From assembly GCA_027587225.1 (NCBI GenBank), contig JAPDDQ010000012.1:1-64000 (forward strand): a stretch of 64,000 nt of DNA, in the 5' to 3' direction. Under the pieces are notes generated by a model that did not search any database, was not told the DNA's origin, and saw only the letters and a list, made by a program, of their open reading frames with translations. The DNA is from Solirubrobacter taibaiensis. GTDB taxonomy: Bacteria; Actinomycetota; Thermoleophilia; Solirubrobacterales; Solirubrobacteraceae. The translations under genes and the position numbers were made by a program. Each line of letters starts with the position of its first letter. Position 1 is the stretch's first letter. Positions 1-7,872 of this stretch are shown in pieces.

Positions 1-4
1 ACTT

Positions 5-58
5 GCCGCCGCGCGTTCCCTCGCCGCCGCGCGTGCCTCCGCCGCCGCGCGCGCCTGC
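5..58. repeat. Three-copy 18-bp GC tandem repeat
   Basis: The 11-mer gccgccgcgcg occurs at 5-15, 23-33 and 41-51 with an exact 18-bp period. The 7-bp spacers differ slightly (ttccctc, tgcctcc, cgcctgc). It lies just before the first gene. The frame of that gene stays open across it and off the left edge, so it could be coding (an Arg/Ala-rich stretch) or intergenic. I assign it no function. Confidence 0.5.
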
Positions 59-75
59 ACTTCGGGGCGGCCCGC

Positions 76-882
76 GTGACGCGGCCTCGCGTTGCGCCGG
101 GGTCGCGGTCGCGGCTCAAGCGGCGGCCCGCACCCCGGCGGCAGCCCGTCGGGCCGCGCGGCGCGAAGAAGGTCGCGCTCGTCACCGGCGCGGCGCGGGG
201 GATCGGGGCGGCGACGGTCACGCGGCTGAAGGCCGACGGGTTCGAGGTGATCGAGATCGACCGCGCCGACGACGACCCGCGGCTGCCGTACGCGATGGGG
301 CGCGGCGAGCCGGGCATCGACGAGGACGCGCTGCGCGCCCGCATCGAGCAGGCGGGCGGCGAGCTCGACGTGATCGTCGCGGCGGCGGGCGTGATCGCGG
401 GCGGCGTGCCCGCGTGGGAGCTCGACGCCGAGCAGCAGGCCGCCGTGCTCGAGGTCAACCTCGGCGGCGTGCTGGCCGCCGCGCGGGTCGGTGTGCCCGC
501 GCTGCTCAAGCGACCCGAGCCGCGCGAGGGGCGGTTCATCGCGGTCGCCTCCACCGCGGCCACACGCGGGCTGCCGATGCTCGCCGCGTACTGCGCGGCC
601 AAGGCGGGCGTGGTCGGGTTCGTGCGCGCGCTCGCTGTGGAGCTCGGCGGGACGGGCGTCACCGCCAACACCGTCTCCCCCGGCTCCACGCGCACGGCGA
701 TCCTCGACGAGAGCGCGCGGCTCTATGACCTCGAATCGGCCGAAGCGTTCGCAGCGCAGCAGCCACTCGGGCGCCTGATCGAGCCGGAGGAGGTTGCGGC
801 GGTGATCGCGTTCCTGGCGAGCCCTCAGAGCCGAGCCGTGACCGGCGCGGACTACGCCGTCGACGGCGGCCTGTCGCTGTGA
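76..882 (+). CDS. Mycofactocin-associated SDR family oxidoreductase
   Basis: This is a classical-type NAD(P)-binding short-chain dehydrogenase of 268 residues. The TGAARGIG glycine motif is at residues 37-44, the catalytic Ser159, Tyr172 and Lys176 are all present, and the usual PG...T segment follows. The DDPRLPYAM stretch after the second beta strand resembles SDRs encoded inside mycofactocin clusters. That assignment is strengthened by the next gene, an MftF-like glycosyltransferase, which overlaps this one by GTGA. The substrate is unknown; an alcohol/ketone couple is likely for the family. The GTG at 76 is the first start in the window, but about 30 Arg/Pro-rich residues precede the Rossmann fold and the frame is open to the left edge. 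The true start may therefore lie outside the window. No alternative start exists between 76 and the glycine motif. Confidence 0.85.
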   Translation: MTRPRVAPGSRSRLKRRPAPRRQPVGPRGAKKVALVTGAARGIGAATVTRLKADGFEVIEIDRADDDPRLPYAMGRGEPGIDEDALRARIEQAGGELDVIVAAAGVIAGGVPAWELDAEQQAAVLEVNLGGVLAAARVGVPALLKRPEPREGRFIAVASTAATRGLPMLAAYCAAKAGVVGFVRALAVELGGTGVTANTVSPGSTRTAILDESARLYDLESAEAFAAQQPLGRLIEPEEVAAVIAFLASPQSRAVTGADYAVDGGLSL

Positions 883-1928
883 GGCTCATCCTCGACCCCG
901 CGGTCCGCCTCTACGCCGGCGGGCGGGTCCTCGCTGCGCGCGGCCGCATCATCCGGCTCAGCGAGGCCGGGCCCGCGGCGCTCCGCGCGCTCCTCGCCGA
1001 CACCGCCACACCCGCGCAACGCCGGCTCGGCGAGCGCCTGATCGACGCCGGCTTCGCCCACCCGCGCCCGGCACCGAGGTCGGTCGAGGCAACCGTCGTG
1101 ATCCCAGTCAAGGACGACCCGTCGGGGCTCGCCCGCTGCCTCGCCGCGTTCGGCCACGCGCCGCCCGCGCGCTCGCCGCGCGTGATCGTCGTCGACGACG
1201 GCTCGAACGATCCGGGCGCGATCGCGACGGCGGCGCGCCCCGCGCGCCTCGTCCGGCGCGAGCGCTGCGGCGGGCCGGCCGCGGCGCGCAACACCGGGCT
1301 CGAGCACGCGACCACGGAGCTCGTCGCGTTCGTGGACGCGGACACGCTCCCGCCGCCGGACTGGATCGAGCGGCTCGCGGGGCACTTCGACGATCCGCGG
1401 GTGGCGGCGGTCGCGCCGCGCATTCGGGCCGCGAACCGGCGCCGCTCACCGCTGGACATGGGCCCGAACCGCACCGTCCAGTACGTGCCGAGCGCGGCGC
1501 TGCTCGTGCGGACGCCGGTGCGGTTCGACGAGACGCTCCGGTACGGCGAGGACGTCGACCTGATCTGGCGGCTCCTCGACCGAGGGCACCGCGTGGTCTA
1601 CGACCCGAGCGTCGTCGTGCTCCATCACGAGGCCGACGTGCTGCGCCGCCGCTTCCGGTACGGGACGTCGGCCGCGCCGCTCGCCGCCCGTCACCCCACG
1701 CGCCTCAGGCACGTCGTGTTCTCGCGCCCCCGGCCCTTCGCCCTCGCCAGGGTCCTGCACGAAAAGGGCGTCCCGCGGCGGGTGGCGCTCGTCTGGACGG
1801 CGCAGTCGCTCGGCCAAATCGCGCGCGGCCTCGGGAACCTGGCAACCGCGTATGGAATCGGGGTCCTGTGGGGTAAGATAGGAGGACTTCCAACTATCTT
1901 AGGTCCACGCATCCGTGAGCGCAATTAA
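879..1928 (+). CDS. mftF: Mycofactocin biosynthesis glycosyltransferase MftF
   Basis: This is a GT2-family glycosyltransferase. In the mycofactocin pathway MftF adds a glucan chain to the redox cofactor. The first 65 residues resemble the N-terminal segment typical of MftF rather than of generic GT2 enzymes. The GT-A domain then follows, with VVDDGS near residue 104, DADT near 153 and GEDVD near 223. At 349 residues it is clearly shorter than the roughly 470 usual for the family; the loss is mainly after the catalytic domain, where membrane segments normally sit. It overlaps the upstream SDR by 4 nt and the downstream mutase by 14 nt, so it sits in one transcription unit. The rest of the mycofactocin cluster presumably lies left of the window. 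Confidence 0.85.
   Translation: MRLILDPAVRLYAGGRVLAARGRIIRLSEAGPAALRALLADTATPAQRRLGERLIDAGFAHPRPAPRSVEATVVIPVKDDPSGLARCLAAFGHAPPARSPRVIVVDDGSNDPGAIATAARPARLVRRERCGGPAAARNTGLEHATTELVAFVDADTLPPPDWIERLAGHFDDPRVAAVAPRIRAANRRRSPLDMGPNRTVQYVPSAALLVRTPVRFDETLRYGEDVDLIWRLLDRGHRVVYDPSVVVLHHEADVLRRRFRYGTSAAPLAARHPTRLRHVVFSRPRPFALARVLHEKGVPRRVALVWTAQSLGQIARGLGNLATAYGIGVLWGKIGGLPTILGPRIRERN
1874..1901. promoter_or_regulatory. AT-rich inverted repeat in 3' end of mftF
   Basis: TAAGATAG (1874-1881) pairs perfectly with CTATCTTA (1894-1901) across 12 nt. The element is an AT-rich island in otherwise very GC-rich coding DNA and ends 13 nt before the mutase GTG. TAAGAT resembles an actinobacterial -10 hexamer. 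A purine-rich GGAGGA lies between the arms but is too far from the GTG to act as its ribosome binding site. It is a candidate promoter/operator for the mutase gene; the MarR-type regulator downstream is a possible binder (inference). Confidence 0.45.
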
Positions 1929-3519
1929 GCAGGATCCAAAGCAGGCCGAGCGCACGACGCTGTCCGGCGAGCCGATCAAGGCGCTGTATGGGCCTGAGGA
2001 CGTCCGCGATCACGCCGAGGACATCGGCAATCCGGGCGAGTTCCCGTTCACGCGGGGCGTCTACCCGTCGATGTACCGCGGGCGGCTGTGGACGATGCGC
2101 CAGTTCGCCGGCTTCGGCACCGCCGAAGAGACCAACGAGCGGTTCCGCTACCTGCTCGACCACGGCCAGACGGGCCTGAGCACCGCGTTCGACATGCCGT
2201 CCCTCATGGGCCACGACTCCGATTCGCCGCGCAGCCTCGGCGAGGTCGGCCGTGAGGGCGTCGCGATCGACACCGTCGATGACATGGAGACGCTGTTCCA
2301 GGGCATCGACCTCGGCGACGTCACGGTCTCGATGACCATCAACGCCCCCGCGGCGATGATGCTGGCGTTCTATGTGGTCGCGGCCGAGGACAGCGGCGTC
2401 CCGCTCGACAAGCTCGGCGGGACGATCCAGGCCGACATCCTGAAGGAGTACATCGCCCAGAAGGAGTGGTGCTTCCCGGTCGACCCGGCGATGCGCCTGC
2501 TCGGCGACATGATGGAGTGGTCCACGCGCAACATGCCGCGCTGGCATCCGGTCTCCATCTCCGGCTACCACATCCGTGAGGCGGGAGCGACCGCCGCGCA
2601 GGAGCTCGCGTTCACGCTCAAGGACGGCTTCACGTACGTCGAGGAGCAGATGGCGCGCGGGATGGACGTGGACGACTTCGCGCCGCGCCTGAGCTTCTTC
2701 TTCAACGCGCAGATCGACTTCTTCGAGGAGATCGCCAAGTACCGCGCCGCGCGCCGGATCTGGGCGCGCGAGATGCGCGACACGTACGGCGCGAAGAACC
2801 CGCGCTCGTGGCTCATGCGCTTCCACACGCAGACGGCGGGCGTGTCGCTGACGGCGCAGCAGCCGCTCAACAACATCATCCGCACGGCGATCGAGGCGCT
2901 CGCCGGCGTGCTCGGCGGCACCCAGTCGCTGCACACGAACTCCTACGACGAGGCGCTCGCGCTCCCGACCGAGGACGCGGTCCGGATCGCGCTGCGCACC
3001 CAGCAGGTGATCGCGCACGAGACCGGCGTCACCAACACCACGGACCCGCTCGGCGGCTCCTACTTCGTCGAGGCGCTGACCGACCGCATGGAAGAAGCGG
3101 CCTACGGCTACTTCCGCAAGATCGACGAGCTCGGCGGGATGGTCGAGGCGGTCAAGCGCAACTATCCGCAGCGCGAGATCGCGGACGCCGCGTTCGAGCT
3201 GCAGGCGAAGATCGACGACGGCGAGCGGGTCGTGGTGGGCGTCAACCGGTACACGGAGGGCGACGACGGCGACACGCCGCTCCTGCGGATCGACCCCGAG
3301 ATGGAGCGCAAGCAGATCGGCCGCGTGCAGGCCGTTCGGGCGCGCCGTGACGGCGCCGCGGTGGAGCGCAAGCTGGCCGAGCTGCGCGGCGCCGCGGCCG
3401 GCGAGGCGAACCTGATGCCGATCCTGATCGACTGCGCGCGCGTGCACGCCACCGAGGGCGAGATGGTCGACGCGCTCCAGCACGTCTGGGGCGCCTACAC
3501 GGAGTCGCCGGTCTTCTAA
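1915..3519 (+). CDS. icmA: Coenzyme B12-dependent acyl-CoA mutase, isobutyryl-CoA-mutase-type large subunit
   Basis: This is the catalytic (alpha) subunit of a methylmalonyl-CoA-mutase-family enzyme: 534 residues, ending where the TIM-barrel and linker end, with no C-terminal B12-binding domain. A separate small subunit is needed and is not in this window. The family motif [11 protein letters not shown] is present. The residues that set substrate choice are diagnostic: the position of the catalytic Tyr of methylmalonyl-CoA mutase is Phe64 (motif RQFAGF), and the position of its carboxylate-binding Arg is Gln182 (motif YIAQKEW). Phe/Gln is the pair known from isobutyryl-CoA mutase, which interconverts isobutyryl- and n-butyryl-CoA. 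The GTG start overlaps mftF. Automated annotation would probably call it methylmalonyl-CoA mutase. Confidence 0.88.
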   Translation: MSAIKQDPKQAERTTLSGEPIKALYGPEDVRDHAEDIGNPGEFPFTRGVYPSMYRGRLWTMRQFAGFGTAEETNERFRYLLDHGQTGLSTAFDMPSLMGHDSDSPRSLGEVGREGVAIDTVDDMETLFQGIDLGDVTVSMTINAPAAMMLAFYVVAAEDSGVPLDKLGGTIQADILKEYIAQKEWCFPVDPAMRLLGDMMEWSTRNMPRWHPVSISGYHIREAGATAAQELAFTLKDGFTYVEEQMARGMDVDDFAPRLSFFFNAQIDFFEEIAKYRAARRIWAREMRDTYGAKNPRSWLMRFHTQTAGVSLTAQQPLNNIIRTAIEALAGVLGGTQSLHTNSYDEALALPTEDAVRIALRTQQVIAHETGVTNTTDPLGGSYFVEALTDRMEEAAYGYFRKIDELGGMVEAVKRNYPQREIADAAFELQAKIDDGERVVVGVNRYTEGDDGDTPLLRIDPEMERKQIGRVQAVRARRDGAAVERKLAELRGAAAGEANLMPILIDCARVHATEGEMVDALQHVWGAYTESPVF

Positions 3520-3608
3520 GTAGGCTCGCAGGCCTGCCTAGTTTCGATCCAGTACAAGAAGCGGCCCGCAACTGGGCCAATCACTTCGGTGACGATCCGG
3601 TCCCGTCG

Positions 3609-4028
3609 ATGGCGGCGGTGACGAGCATCATGCGGGTCCAGCAGATCCTGCTGGCCCGCCTGAACGACACGCTCAAGCCGTTCGACCTGACGTTCCCGCG
3701 CTATGAGGCGCTGATGTTGCTCTTCTACAGCCGCAAGGGCGCGCTGCCGCTCGGCAAGATGGGCGACCGGCTCCAGGTGCACCGCACGTCGGTCACCAAC
3801 ATCATCGACGGGCTCGAGCGCAGCGGCTTCGTCACCCGCGAACCGCACGAGCGCGACCGCCGGACCACGCTCGCGGCGCTCACCGATAAGGGCCGTGAAA
3901 CGGCGGCCCAAGCGACGAAAGTGCTCAACGCGATGCACTTCGGCACCGAACCCCTGTCCAAACAGGAACTCGACGCCATCACCAGCACGCTGTATCGCCT
4001 CCGGGCCGATGCCGACGGGTTTGCGTAA
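3609..4028 (+). CDS. MarR family transcriptional regulator
   Basis: This is a winged-helix repressor or activator of the MarR family. The recognition region LQVHRTSVTNIIDGLERSGF and the wing HERDRRTTLAALTDKGRE are clear. The ATG at 3609 gives 139 residues, but the reading frame stays open upstream. It encodes a segment (FDPVQEAARNWANHFGDD) that looks like the usual first helix of this MarR subgroup. Translation therefore probably begins earlier, and the only candidate is a CTG at 3534, just after the mutase stop. Its position behind the mutase suggests control of that gene or of the mycofactocin operon. The ligand is unknown. Confidence 0.85.
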   Translation: MAAVTSIMRVQQILLARLNDTLKPFDLTFPRYEALMLLFYSRKGALPLGKMGDRLQVHRTSVTNIIDGLERSGFVTREPHERDRRTTLAALTDKGRETAAQATKVLNAMHFGTEPLSKQELDAITSTLYRLRADADGFA

Positions 4029-4051
4029 CTTTTGACTTTTGTCCGGGCGCA

Positions 4052-4069
4052 GGATGAACTTTCATCCTC
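4052..4069. promoter_or_regulatory. 18-bp palindrome, likely operator upstream of ROK gene
   Basis: AGGATGAA and TTCATCCT form an 8-bp perfect inverted repeat with a 2-nt centre. It lies in the 113-bp gap between the MarR and ROK genes, next to an AT-rich direct repeat (acttttgacttttg, 4028-4041) that includes a TTGACT-like hexamer. Position and symmetry suit a dimeric repressor such as the ROK protein encoded downstream. Binding is inferred. Confidence 0.5.
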
Positions 4070-4141
4070 GTTGCACACCAAAGCCGCCGCCCCCTCTGCT
4101 TTACTTCCGTCGATGGCGGACCGTCTATCGAACCAACTCGC

Positions 4142-5308
4142 ATGACCGGCGCTGGATCGCTCCTGCGGCTGATCCGCAACGGGGAGGCGGTCACCCGTGC
4201 CGACCTCGTGCGACGGACCGGTTTGGCCCGTTCAACGGTTGCTCAGCGTTTGGATGCCCTGCTCGCCCACCAGCTCGTGTACGAAGCCGGCGGGAGCGCT
4301 TCCACCGGCGGGCGGCCGCCCACGGTGCTGGCCTTCAACCAGGGCGCGGGCGTCGTGCTGGTGGCCGATCTCGGCGCCACGCACTCGCGTCTGGTCGTGT
4401 CCGACCTCGCCGGCGCGCCGCTGGCTGAGACGACGTTCGACCTGGACATCGCCGACGGCCCGGAAATCGTGCTCGAGCAGGTCAACGAGGCGTTCGGCGG
4501 TTTGCTCACCGAGATCCAGCGTGGCCCCACGGACGTGCGTGGCGTCGGCGTCGGCGTGCCCGGGCCGGTCGCGTTCTCGCGCGGTGAGCCGGTCGCGCCG
4601 CCGATCATGCCCGGCTGGGACGGCTTCTCGGTCCCGGGTTGGTTCGCCAGCCACTACGACGCGCCCGTCCTCGTCGACAACGACGTGAACATCATGGCGC
4701 TGGGCGAGCACTGGACGCACTGGCGCGAGATCGAGCATCTGCTGTACGTGAAGATCGGCACCGGTATCGGCTGCGGCATCGTCGCCGGCCGTCGCATCCA
4801 TCGTGGCGCCCAGGGCGCCGCGGGCGACATCGGCCACGTCCGCCTCGCCGGTCACGACGACATCATCTGCCGCTGCGGCAACATCGGCTGCCTCGAAGCG
4901 GTCGCCGGCGGCCGCGCGCTGGCCGCGAACCTCACGGCTGCCGGCCTCACCGCCGAGTCCTCGCGCGACGTGGTCACCCTCGTCCGCGCCGGCGAGCCGC
5001 AGGCCATCCAGGCCGTCCGCGACGCGGGCCGCTACCTGGGCGAGGTCCTCGCGGGCTGCGTGAACTTCTTCAACCCCGGAGCGATCGTCATCGGCGGCGA
5101 CATCTCCGAGGCCCACCAGCAGCTGCTCGCGGGCGTGCGGGAAGTCATCTTCCAGCGCTCGCTGCCGCTCGCCACGGGTGACCTGCGGATCGTGCCGAGC
5201 CGCCTCGGCGACCGTGCCGGCGCGATCGGCGCCGCGATCATGGTGATCGAGCACGTGCTCGCGCCCGAGGCCGTGGATCGCGCGATCCAGGCCGGGCTCG
5301 CCGCCTGA
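4142..5308 (+). CDS. ROK family transcriptional regulator/sugar kinase-like protein
   Basis: This 388-residue protein has a winged helix-turn-helix (residues about 5-60) fused to a ROK (NagC/XylR-type) sugar-kinase fold. The DNDVN motif near residue 178 carries the catalytic-type Asp. The zinc signature CxCGxxGCxE is intact at residues 243-252, with the GH ligand before it. Proteins of this build usually repress sugar-use genes and let go of DNA when they bind a sugar or sugar phosphate. The next genes on the opposite strand form an ebo-like operon with several sugar-isomerase-like members. Regulation of that operon is possible, but no shared site is visible. Confidence 0.9.
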   Translation: MTGAGSLLRLIRNGEAVTRADLVRRTGLARSTVAQRLDALLAHQLVYEAGGSASTGGRPPTVLAFNQGAGVVLVADLGATHSRLVVSDLAGAPLAETTFDLDIADGPEIVLEQVNEAFGGLLTEIQRGPTDVRGVGVGVPGPVAFSRGEPVAPPIMPGWDGFSVPGWFASHYDAPVLVDNDVNIMALGEHWTHWREIEHLLYVKIGTGIGCGIVAGRRIHRGAQGAAGDIGHVRLAGHDDIICRCGNIGCLEAVAGGRALAANLTAAGLTAESSRDVVTLVRAGEPQAIQAVRDAGRYLGEVLAGCVNFFNPGAIVIGGDISEAHQQLLAGVREVIFQRSLPLATGDLRIVPSRLGDRAGAIGAAIMVIEHVLAPEAVDRAIQAGLAA

Positions 5309-5312
5309 GGTA

Positions 5313-5341
5313 ACGAACCTCGCTCATAGAGCGAGGTTCGT
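5313..5341. terminator. Bidirectional hairpin between convergent genes
   Basis: A 13-bp perfect stem (5313-5325 pairing with 5329-5341) with a 3-nt ATA loop sits between the ROK stop (5308) and the eboF stop (5351). It is placed to end transcription from both sides. There is no long U tract on either strand, as is common for actinobacterial terminators. Confidence 0.8.
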
Positions 5342-5350
5342 CGCACTCGT

Positions 5351-6739
5351 TTAGCTGCGCGCGGCCTCGGTCACGCCGGCGAGATCGAGCAGCAGGTCCC
5401 GCACCTCGACGGCCGCCACGCGGTCCCGCGCGAACGAGCCCTCGCTGCACAGGAACACGGGCCCGTCCTCGTCGCTGGGCGGCATCAGCCCGTGCGTGCC
5501 CTTGACGTACTTGGACGCGTCGAGCCCGACCACGCTCAGGACGTACCGCATGCCGGTCTTCTTCCGAATCAGCGCCTTCGCGCCGCGGATCTTCGCGCCC
5601 TTCTCGTCGTCCGGGTCCCAGAACAGCTCGGCGGGGTCGTAGCCCGGCTTGCGGTGGATCTCGACCTGCTGGCCGAAGTCCGGCGCGTGCGCGTTGTCGA
5701 GCCAGTAGTGGTACGTGAACCAGGCGTCGCGCTCGGCCAGCACGACCAGCTCGCCGGACCGCTCGTGGTTCAGGCCGGCGGCGGCCAGGGACTCGCCCTC
5801 CAACACCTCACCGACGCCGTCCAGGTTCTGCAGCAGCTCGCGCACGGCCTGACGATCGGATTCGTTGGCGACGTACACGTGCCCGATCTGGTGATCGCTC
5901 ACGCAGAACGCCCGTGACGTCCACGGATCCAGGTACTCCATCCCCGCCTGCGTGTACACGTTCAGGAAGCCGGCCCGACGCAGCGCGCGGTTGATCTCCA
6001 CCGGCCGCTTGGCCTCGGTGATGCCGTACTCGGACAACACGACGATCTGGTCACCACGCATGCGGCAGTGGTCGATCAGGTCGCCGAGCACCTCGTCGAG
6101 CTCGCGCGCGGCGTTCAGCGCCTCCGGCCCTTCAGGGCCGAACCGCTGGTGGTCGTAGTCGAGGTGCGGCAGATAGACCATCAGCATGTCGACCGGGTCT
6201 TTGTCGAGCACGATCTTCGTCGCGTCCGCGAGCCACTTGGTCGACTTGATGTTCGCCGTCGGCCCCCAGTACTGGAACATGGGGAACGTGCCGAGCGGGC
6301 CGGTGACGTTGTCGTGCAGCTGCGGCGGGAACGTGTAGCAGTCCGGCGACTTGGCGCCGTCCGCGTGATAGATCGGCCGCGGCGTGACGGTCAGGTCGGC
6401 GGACGACCCCATCGCGTACCACCAGCCCATGTTCGCGACGCGGAACCCGGGCTGCGAACGGCGCGCCGTCTCCCACACCTTCTCGGCCTGGACGAGCTTG
6501 TTGTGCTGACGCCAGAGGAAGACCTCGCCGAGGTCCCGGAAGTACCAGCCGTTGCCGACGATGCCGTGCTCGGACGGCAGCTTGCCGGTCACGAACGTCG
6601 ACTGCACGGAGCAGGTGACCGCGGGCACGATCGGATCGAGGGCGGCGGAGAAGCCGTCGGCACCGAGCTTGGAGACCCGCGGCATGTGCTTCAAGGCGCG
6701 CGGCGTGAGACCCACCGCGTCGACGACCACCAGCGTCAT
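5351..6739 (-). CDS. eboF: EboF-like alkaline phosphatase superfamily protein (nucleotide pyrophosphatase/phosphodiesterase fold)
   Basis: This 462-residue protein has the metal-dependent alkaline-phosphatase-superfamily fold: metal Asp in VVVDAVGLTPRAL, a Thr-containing nucleophile region (QSTFVTGKLPSEHGIVGN), the HLDYDHQ metal motif, SEYGI and a late HGL histidine. Such enzymes cleave phosphodiesters or pyrophosphates. It is the last gene of the operon and begins with ATGA overlapping the stop of eboE. An in-frame start further upstream (6784) would overlap eboE by 46 nt and adds nothing conserved, so I chose 6739. In cyanobacterial ebo clusters the corresponding gene belongs to a set implicated in moving a precursor to the periplasm for scytonemin synthesis. 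The substrate here is unknown. Confidence 0.82.
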   Translation of the reverse strand: MTLVVVDAVGLTPRALKHMPRVSKLGADGFSAALDPIVPAVTCSVQSTFVTGKLPSEHGIVGNGWYFRDLGEVFLWRQHNKLVQAEKVWETARRSQPGFRVANMGWWYAMGSSADLTVTPRPIYHADGAKSPDCYTFPPQLHDNVTGPLGTFPMFQYWGPTANIKSTKWLADATKIVLDKDPVDMLMVYLPHLDYDHQRFGPEGPEALNAARELDEVLGDLIDHCRMRGDQIVVLSEYGITEAKRPVEINRALRRAGFLNVYTQAGMEYLDPWTSRAFCVSDHQIGHVYVANESDRQAVRELLQNLDGVGEVLEGESLAAAGLNHERSGELVVLAERDAWFTYHYWLDNAHAPDFGQQVEIHRKPGYDPAELFWDPDDEKGAKIRGAKALIRKKTGMRYVLSVVGLDASKYVKGTHGLMPPSDEDGPVFLCSEGSFARDRVAAVEVRDLLLDLAGVTEAARS

Positions 6740-7872
6740 CAGAGAACCTCCGCTCCCAGTGCGACCAACCGGTCGCGCGTCCATTCCAGCTCGCCGGCCA
6801 GGCCGGCCACGAGCCCTTCGTCGTCCGTGGGCGCGTCGCGCATGACGCTCCAGGTGTAAGTCTCGACCTCGTAGTGCCGCGTCCGCGGCGCCGCGCCGCC
6901 GGCGAGCTCGCCGAGCGTGTCGACCAGCTCATCCTGCGTCGTGTGCTCGGACGTGTTCACCGGCACGTGGAAGTGCACGCGCCATTGATCCTTCGCCGGC
7001 AGCGCACCCTCCAGGGCCTCTGGCAGGTCGTCCGTGCCCTCCACATGCGAGTTCACGCGCTCACGCGTCTGATGGAGGAACTTCGGCTCGTCGAAACGCG
7101 CGAGCAGCTCGCGGCCTTCCTCCGAGCTCGGGTCATCCACGCGCAGGGCCGAAGACACCTGCGTCTTGACGACCGACAGCCCCGCCTCGTCGAGCGCGGC
7201 CACCGCGCCCGCGCCCGTCTCGAACTGCACGGCGAGGTGGCAGGAGTCCAGGCAGACGCCGATCCAGTCTGGCGCCAGCCCGCGCAACGCATCACACGCC
7301 TGGGCGATCGTCTCGATCGTGCACCCGGGCTCGGGCTCCATGGCGATCCGGATCTTCTTGCCCGTCTCGCGCTCCAGCGCCTCGAGCTCACCCGCGAGAT
7401 CGGCCAGCGCCCGCAGCGAAGCGTCCTGCTGCTCGGCCGTCCACCCCACGCGCCACCCGAGCGGCAGCGTGGAGATCGAGCCCTCCTGCACATCGTCGGG
7501 CAGCAGCTTCGCGAGCAGACGCGCCAGCCCGAGCGTGTACTCGTGGCGCGGCTTCTCGGCCCAGTGCGGCCAGTACACGTCGGTCTTGACGACCTCGGCG
7601 TGGAACGCCTTGTACGGGAAGCCGTTCAGGGTCACGACCTCGAGCCCCAACCGGTCCAGCTGATCGGCAAGCCGATCGGCGGCACCCACATCGGCCAGCG
7701 CCGGCGCGGCGACCCACAGCCCGATCCCCAGCGACGGCACGTCCAGGCGCTCGCGCACGCGCGCCGTGTAGCGCTCGAGCTGCGCCGAGACGCCGTCGAG
7801 ATCGTCAGCGGGATGGACGTTGGAGCAATACGCGAGATGGAGCAGGCTGCCGTCGGGGTGCCGCAGCCTCAC
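6739..7872 (-). CDS. eboE: EboE-like metabolite traffic protein (TIM-barrel sugar isomerase-like)
   Basis: This 377-residue protein is recognisable as EboE. It is related to xylose-isomerase-like TIM barrels, with motifs such as AYCSNVHPADD at the start, TLNGFPYKAFH, an MEPEPGCT strand and CLDSCHLAVQFE. Conserved Glu, Asp and His residues suggest a metal site. The GTG start overlaps the stop of eboB, and its stop overlaps the start of eboF, so translation is likely coupled. Its biochemical role is not established in any organism I can name; the family is tied to the ebo/edb gene set. Confidence 0.85.
   Translation of the reverse strand: MRLRHPDGSLLHLAYCSNVHPADDLDGVSAQLERYTARVRERLDVPSLGIGLWVAAPALADVGAADRLADQLDRLGLEVVTLNGFPYKAFHAEVVKTDVYWPHWAEKPRHEYTLGLARLLAKLLPDDVQEGSISTLPLGWRVGWTAEQQDASLRALADLAGELEALERETGKKIRIAMEPEPGCTIETIAQACDALRGLAPDWIGVCLDSCHLAVQFETGAGAVAALDEAGLSVVKTQVSSALRVDDPSSEEGRELLARFDEPKFLHQTRERVNSHVEGTDDLPEALEGALPAKDQWRVHFHVPVNTSEHTTQDELVDTLGELAGGAAPRTRHYEVETYTWSVMRDAPTDDEGLVAGLAGELEWTRDRLVALGAEVL

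Noticed and set aside
1894..3483. 529-codon antisense frame opposite the mutase
   Set aside because: No recognisable domain; the mutase on the plus strand is unambiguous over its full length.
1915..3519. Annotation as methylmalonyl-CoA mutase
   Set aside because: Phe64 and Gln182 occupy the positions of the catalytic Tyr and substrate-binding Arg, matching isobutyryl-CoA mutase instead.
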